Source: an uncultured Collinsella sp. (GTDB lineage Bacteria > Actinomycetota > Coriobacteriia > Coriobacteriales > Coriobacteriaceae). From it: 49,277 nucleotides of DNA. A program made the translations under genes and the position numbers. Numbering within the stretch: the stretch's first letter is position 1; each line of letters starts with the position of its first letter. Below are positions 44,876-49,277 of this stretch, piece by piece. The notes beneath the pieces are model-generated. The model was given only the letters and a program-made list of their open reading frames with translations, did no database searches and was not told the origin of the DNA. Location: the NCBI GenBank assembly GCA_959026535.1, contig CAUFMB010000013.1, positions 1 to 49,277 of the forward strand, read 5' to 3'.

Positions 44876-44904
44876 GGTAGGACTCCTTATTAGTCAGGCG
44901 CTGG

Positions 44905-45042
44905 TTACCGATCAGCGCATAAGGCGTCTTGGTTTCCGACCAAGACAACAAACTCGGCTATAGTACCACGGCGCGGCGTGTCCCACAAAAGGTTCACGGT
45001 CTTTTCGGCACGACATGAGCTGGCCTTGATTATCGACTTCAT
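44905..45042 (-). CDS. Candidate 45-residue small protein
   Basis: The frame runs from ATG 45042 to TAA 44905 and reads MKSIIKASSCRAEKTVNL at its start, ending NQDALCADR. It has an unusually strong ribosome binding site, GGGGGAGG 7 bases before the ATG, and follows the ABC fusion gene by only 19 bases on the same strand. I do not recognise it. Its second half overlaps the likely rpmE promoter, which argues for caution; the binding site could also be chance. Confidence 0.35.
   Translation of the reverse strand: MKSIIKASSCRAEKTVNLLWDTPRRGTIAEFVVLVGNQDALCADR
44960..44988 (-). promoter_or_regulatory. rpmE promoter
   Basis: On the minus strand TTGTGG (44988-44983) and TACTAT (44965-44960) are spaced by exactly 17 bp, about 75 bases before rpmE. 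Confidence 0.65.
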
Positions 45043-45061
45043 CCGAACACCTCCCCCACAT

Positions 45062-46870
45062 TCATCTCTCGTATGTATCGAGGTATTCCCGCTTGAGCGT
45101 CTGCGAGGACGACTCGATCTTTTCCACGAGCGTGCCGGCCTCAATGAAGTAGAACGAGTTGGTAAGGTCTGCCAGGTCGTCGAGCAGATGGCTTGAAATG
45201 AGCACGCTGCGTCCCCGCGCCACCTCGCTGCGCATCGCGTCGCAGGAGGTTTTCCGCTTTCCCGGATCGAGGCCGTTCAGCGGTTCATCGAGGATGAGGT
45301 ACGGGCAATCGGTCGCTATCGCCATGGCAAGCTTTACCTGCTGCTTCATTCCTGTCGAGAGTTTACGGGTCGGCTTGTCGAGATATGGGGAGATTCCGAG
45401 GGAGTCGCAGAGCGAGTCGATGTCGGCGGCCGATTTCCACGCCTCCCTAACGAAAGCAAGGTGCTCGATGGCCGATAGCGTGGGGTAGAGATCCGCGCTG
45501 CCCGAAGAGCTCAGGTAGACGAGTTCTGCAAATTCGGCTGATCGACGTTGGCCGATTCCGTCTGCCGCCAGGCTTCCCGAGCGGATGCGGGTGGGAAATT
45601 GGCCCGACAGCGCTTCAAGAAGGGTGGTTTTCCCCGAGCCGTTGGGAGCGACGAGGCCCGCCGCCGTTCCCGGGCTCAGGAGAAGCGACCCGATTGAAAG
45701 TACCGTCGTGCTCCCGTATCCCACGCTCGCGTCCAGAAGCTCGAGCCCATGGTGCTTTTTAGCGGGTCCAGCCTGTTTGGGCGAACGTGCCGCAACGGCT
45801 CCGACCGCAAAAAGGACCGCGACGTATGCCAGGGCCACGGCAAGCATCGATGCGCTGCCTGAACCGGAGCCAATGAATTCTGTCGGGAAGCATCCTACGT
45901 AGCCCGTGGCCTCGATAGGCGAGAACACGGCCAGCGGCAGGAGATTGAGCGCGGCGTTATGCTCCAGCGCCGAATCGGACAGTAACGGGAATGCCGGGGC
46001 CGCGACAAGCAGCGCTGAGGCAAGGGGGCCCGCGAGGACGCGCCTCGTTGCGGTCGATAGGACGGCGGAGAAAACGGATATCAAGGTTCCGCCCGCAAGC
46101 AGCGCGAGAAGCAGGGTCGTGAAGACGTCTCCCGCGGTCGTGGTAGTGAGCGCGCCGTTATGGAAGAAGGCGATCGGGTACCCGATCTGCCCGAAGCCGT
46201 TTAGGACCGAGGCGTAAATACTCCCGGGTGCGAGGCCGGCGAGGAGCATCGCGGTCCCCGCGCCAATTATCGAAAACACGGTTTGGATAAGGCGCCGGAA
46301 TTTGGGCACGGGCGCCTTTGCCGCCAGGGTCCCGGGCCTTGTGGCGCCGAGCACGAGTATCGACGAGAGAAGGAAGGGGATGAAGGGAAGGAAGGACGGC
46401 GCCTGGGCAATGGCGTAGGGCAGGAAGGAGAGGAACGGCAGGTCGTTTGCGGAGGCCGGGATATCCGTGATGCCGGAGCTGCTCAGGGCGCGGCAATATG
46501 CGAGCTCTGCGTCATTGGTCTCCTGGTCCCCCACGATGGACCCGGATTGGAAGCCCTCGTCCATGAGCGCGTAGTAGCTCTCGGCAGAGTCGAGAAAGGC
46601 GGCGTCGGTTTGAGCGGCGAGGGCGGCGTTCGCGTATCTTGCAAGCTCAGCGTCATCTTGCTGCTCTGGCGATAGGTCTGTGCCGCTGGCCTGGGGCGCG
46701 CGCGTATTGAATGCGTCGACAAAGCCCTGCATGCCCTGCTTCATAAAGAAGGGGCCGTAGATGGGTGAATTGAACGCAATGGGGATGGAGAAGGCTGCAG
46801 CGAGAACGAGCGTGGAGATCCATACGGCCCTGTCTCTTAGGATTAGTTTGAGAAGAAGTCGACAGTACAT
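45062..46870 (-). CDS. ABC transporter with permease and ATPase fused in one chain
   Basis: 602 residues. Helix 1 (about 15-33) is followed by an outer domain of about 120 residues, then about six helices (155-375), then a cytoplasmic ATPase (about 390-602). Walker A APNGSGKTTLLEAL, signature LSTGMKQQVKLAMA, Walker B YLILDEPLNGLDP and an H-loop SSHLLDD are intact. In this order (permease first) the type resembles ABC-2 or BceB/EcsB-like exporters but is unusual as a fusion. The upstream separate ATPase and permease share its style, and their signature loops (SxGMKQQ) match, so the three may form one system. Only a weak AGGTG precedes the start. Confidence 0.85.
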   Translation of the reverse strand: MYCRLLLKLILRDRAVWISTLVLAAAFSIPIAFNSPIYGPFFMKQGMQGFVDAFNTRAPQASGTDLSPEQQDDAELARYANAALAAQTDAAFLDSAESYYALMDEGFQSGSIVGDQETNDAELAYCRALSSSGITDIPASANDLPFLSFLPYAIAQAPSFLPFIPFLLSSILVLGATRPGTLAAKAPVPKFRRLIQTVFSIIGAGTAMLLAGLAPGSIYASVLNGFGQIGYPIAFFHNGALTTTTAGDVFTTLLLALLAGGTLISVFSAVLSTATRRVLAGPLASALLVAAPAFPLLSDSALEHNAALNLLPLAVFSPIEATGYVGCFPTEFIGSGSGSASMLAVALAYVAVLFAVGAVAARSPKQAGPAKKHHGLELLDASVGYGSTTVLSIGSLLLSPGTAAGLVAPNGSGKTTLLEALSGQFPTRIRSGSLAADGIGQRRSAEFAELVYLSSSGSADLYPTLSAIEHLAFVREAWKSAADIDSLCDSLGISPYLDKPTRKLSTGMKQQVKLAMAIATDCPYLILDEPLNGLDPGKRKTSCDAMRSEVARGRSVLISSHLLDDLADLTNSFYFIEAGTLVEKIESSSQTLKREYLDTYER

Positions 46871-46967
46871 TTGGAAGCACCTACGTTCCTCAAAGAATTG
46901 CTAGATTAAAAGTAACAGACCGGATGAAGGTACATGCGACGGGGGCGAGGCGAATGGCTGAGCGGTA

Positions 46968-46995
46968 TCGATATGCGGGTTTAACGGCATATCGA
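46968..46995. repeat. Hairpin between the ABC genes
   Basis: TCGATATGC and GCATATCGA form a perfect 9-bp stem with a 10-base loop, without a T run. It lies 26 bases after the ATPase stop, in an AT-richer gap of 150 bp that may lower expression of the distal gene. Confidence 0.6.
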
Positions 46996-47020
46996 CCACA
47001 TAGATTATTAACTTGCATTT

Positions 47021-47761
47021 CTACCCGCCCTCTCCGTAGAGCCGCCGATACGCGCTTAGCACACCCTCGGCGCGTCCGGCAGGCTTTGCGAAATGGGATC
47101 CAGGAGACTTCGGCGCAGCATCATCTTGCGGAATGCTTCTAATGAGCCTCCCATCCTTCAAAAACAGAATCTCATCGCACAGTCTATCGACCGAATCCAA
47201 GATGTGGGATGACATGATGATGCACGTACCAGAATCGGCCAGCTTCCTGAGAATCCCGGAATGCAAGTCCACCCTGCTGGGATCGAGCGCGTTCATGGGT
47301 TCATCCAACAGGAGGTACCGCGCACCCGTCGCATACGCAATCGCCAAGGTAAGCTGCTGCTTCATACCCTGGCTCAGAGCGCGGATCCTCATCTTCGCGA
47401 ACTCGCCTATCTGCGTTTGCTCCACTACCTCCTCGATATCACGAGCATGCGGCCACATATCGCAAACCATCTTGAGGTGATCTTCCGCACGCAATCCGGG
47501 ATACAGCAGCGTTCCCTCACCAGGTGCATAGAAGATCATAGAACGGACCTCTCTCGCACCCGTACCCTGCACCTCATCCAGAACGATGCTCCCGTCCACG
47601 CGAGGACCCGGCAAACCTGCCATCGCACGCAGCAACGTCGTCTTTCCATGCCCGTTCGGAGCGACGAGACCGTAGACCGTACCCGGGGCAAACTCAGCGT
47701 TCACCGAATCTACGAGCACCTTCTTTCCATAAGAGATCGTCAGCGTTTGAAGGTCAATCAT
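47021..47761 (-). CDS. ABC transporter ATP-binding protein
   Basis: 246 residues. Walker A APNGHGKTTLLRAM (about 35), a Q-loop region, signature LSQGMKQQLTLAIA, Walker B YLLLDEPMNALDP and MSSHILDSVD are all present. ATG 47761 has AAAGGGG 9 bases upstream; ATG 47770 overlaps the permease stop (ATGA) but has no room for a binding site. It would energise the partial permease in front of it. The closest known groupings are bacteriocin- or lantibiotic-type exporters and ABC-2 systems; the substrate is unknown. Confidence 0.9.
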   Translation of the reverse strand: MIDLQTLTISYGKKVLVDSVNAEFAPGTVYGLVAPNGHGKTTLLRAMAGLPGPRVDGSIVLDEVQGTGAREVRSMIFYAPGEGTLLYPGLRAEDHLKMVCDMWPHARDIEEVVEQTQIGEFAKMRIRALSQGMKQQLTLAIAYATGARYLLLDEPMNALDPSRVDLHSGILRKLADSGTCIIMSSHILDSVDRLCDEILFLKDGRLIRSIPQDDAAPKSPGSHFAKPAGRAEGVLSAYRRLYGEGG

Positions 47762-47766
47762 CGAGA

Positions 47767-49277
47767 TCATCCCCTTTCGATCTTCGGAACACCCAGGCGC
47801 ACCAACAACGGAGATACGGCGCCCAAGACCACCAGCAGAGCGCCCGATGCGCCGACGACCTCTCCAAAAGGCATCGCGTTCGTCCCTCGCCCAAGGAACC
47901 CAATCGTCCCCACCTGGGAAGCGGGATCAAACGAGGCGAATGGAGCCAGCAGCGCGGCGCCCATGCCCGCGCTTTCAACATGAGCGCTCAACGAACCCAA
48001 CACCAAGAGAACCGCGCAAACCACTCCGGTGACAACGGGGCTGCGGCTAATCGCTGCTGTCAACGCAGCGACGACGGAAATCACGCCGTATGCCATGACC
48101 AGCAACGGAACGCTACGCAACACCGCCTCCCCAACCATGGACGTTGTCGAAGCCCCCGCTCGAATGAGAGCGACGGGATACTCCGATCCACCCGCACCGT
48201 TCTTAATCGCGGACACAACTGCAGCGGGAACCATCGACACCAAAAGCAGCGTCAAGCCAAGCAGGAGAGACAACGCAACAGCCGTCAGAAAACGCACATG
48301 CGCTGTTGCGGGGACTTGGAAAACCAGAAGGGAACGGCACTGCAGGTGGGTACACGCAAGCGATGTGACAACCACGGGCAACAGCCAAAACAAGGAAGGA
48401 AGCGCTGCCTGGAAATACGAAAGGAGGATTAATGGGGGCATCTTCGTACTTAACTCGTAAACCTTGGGGTCCGGCAAGCTCGCGATCGACTCGAGCAGAA
48501 GGGCGCGCGCCTCCGCACGAGAAGGAGTCTCCGGCTCGATTCCGATCGATTGCAGGAGGGTCGCATCTGCCGCGCCCAGTTCGCCTCGAGCGCGCTCGTA
48601 CGTCGCAAGGCTTCGAAACCCCTCCGCAGGCGTAGGCGCGTACACAAAACCCGAAAGAGCATCTCGCATGTCTTCCAGGGCCGTTTTGCCCTCGACATCC
48701 ATATTCGCAGCGTCCTGCTCTAGATACCGATCTATTGAACGGAGCTCCCCATCCCTATACCGAACAGCGGAAACGTCATCAGCGTCAGGAAACACCTCGA
48801 CCAGAGCCGGGGCCAGCATCGTCGTCGACATTGCAATCGCGCATACGGCGAGGGAAGGAGAATGCAGGAGCAGTTTCCCCATCGTTCTTACGTATGCAAC
48901 GGCGGAGGCACAAGCGCTCGAACGAGTTGCCGCTCTCGATGCGGTGAAGGAACCTCTCTCAAGACAAATCGGGGGCATCGGGCGCGCGCAGCCGCTCTTT
49001 CCAGCAACGCAAAGCAGGCTAATTGCCAGCACCTCGATCCCGATTGCGCATACGAGGGTAATCGCGCCACGCTCGAAGCAAAGTCCGGGCAGATTCACTA
49101 TCTGCGTTGTCGGGTACGGGCTATAGGCGCCGACGGTCAACTCGGTGTTCGCATACGAAAGGGGATTCAACAGGGCGAACTCACGTAAAGCGATGGATCT
49201 TCCGTAATACCCGGGAACCATCGTCACCCCCATCAGGGCACATACGAACACGATTCCAAGCGTAGGGCTATTGGCAA
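47767..49277 (-). CDS. ABC transporter permease, 5' end outside the window
   Basis: At least 503 residues are seen; the frame has no stop up to the window edge, so the N-terminus is missing. Visible helices are at the start (FVCALMGVTMVP), about 55-75, 120-140, and a group of six in the last 230 residues. Between about 150 and 270 lies an outer domain (DADDVSAVRYRDGELRSIDRYL, read in segments). The same layout of a large outer domain between helices is seen in the fused gene downstream. It ends with the stop overlapping the alternative ATPase start. Identity of the substrate is not visible. Confidence 0.8.
   Translation of the reverse strand, partial: ANSPTLGIVFVCALMGVTMVPGYYGRSIALREFALLNPLSYANTELTVGAYSPYPTTQIVNLPGLCFERGAITLVCAIGIEVLAISLLCVAGKSGCARPMPPICLERGSFTASRAATRSSACASAVAYVRTMGKLLLHSPSLAVCAIAMSTTMLAPALVEVFPDADDVSAVRYRDGELRSIDRYLEQDAANMDVEGKTALEDMRDALSGFVYAPTPAEGFRSLATYERARGELGAADATLLQSIGIEPETPSRAEARALLLESIASLPDPKVYELSTKMPPLILLSYFQAALPSLFWLLPVVVTSLACTHLQCRSLLVFQVPATAHVRFLTAVALSLLLGLTLLLVSMVPAAVVSAIKNGAGGSEYPVALIRAGASTTSMVGEAVLRSVPLLVMAYGVISVVAALTAAISRSPVVTGVVCAVLLVLGSLSAHVESAGMGAALLAPFASFDPASQVGTIGFLGRGTNAMPFGEVVGASGALLVVLGAVSPLLVRLGVPKIERG

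Overview
The window looks like a chromosomal stretch from a high-GC, strictly fermentative gut actinobacterium of the class Coriobacteriia, most probably Collinsella (inference). The reasons are strong GC bias at third codon positions, long antisense shadow frames, AGGAGG-type ribosome binding sites, gene content (gltBD, split transketolase, MurNAc-6P salvage with MupG, rubredoxin and flavin reductase), unusual low-complexity extensions on FtsE and L31, and intergenic spaces filled with several families of long palindromes.

Layout. 1-3.6 kb: an FHA protein and a Ser/Thr kinase of a phospho-signalling pair. 3.7-6.9 kb: a copper unit, copA-copZ-csoR, behind a promoter with a perfect 13-bp CsoR-like palindrome. 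7.0-9.0 kb: a zinc-ribbon membrane protein, a shared terminator and an amidohydrolase. 9.1-10.7 kb: a DUF559-type nuclease-like gene enclosed on both sides by palindrome arrays. 10.7-18.0 kb: an unknown protein, then gltD and gltB. 18.0-20.9 kb: gpmA and an Nramp (mntH) gene cut in two by an in-frame TAA, again with repeat pairs on both sides. 21.0-24.8 kb: rubredoxin, flavin reductase, smpB, a TPR protein, tRNA-Glu, tRNA-Gln, a small unknown gene and an ArsC/Spx-like protein. 24.8-29.3 kb: the murR-murQ-murP-mupG operon for peptidoglycan amino-sugar recovery. 29.5-33.1 kb: a VanZ-like protein, a serine recombinase and RNase R. 33.2-37.0 kb: ftsE-ftsX for cell division and a zinc-ribbon membrane protein. 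37.1-44.1 kb: both transketolase halves, a YitT-family protein, prfB and secA. 44.4-49.3 kb: rpmE and an unusual ABC transporter locus whose first permease runs off the window.

The most striking non-coding signal is a 59-bp palindrome present 12 times, only in the first 21 kb. Its arms (TGTCTCGATCTGTAACAG and the inverse) enclose a variable core of almost invariant length, and tandem copies recur at exactly 80 bp (81 bp once). The copies bracket three modules: FHA-kinase, the DUF559 gene, and gpmA-mntH. At least five other palindrome families lie in intergenic DNA, including a 123-nt nested hairpin. Two genes, mupG and the yitT-like gene, have a complete intrinsic terminator directly abutting their ribosome binding site, which suggests attenuation. 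All functional assignments are read from motifs and context; no database search was run.
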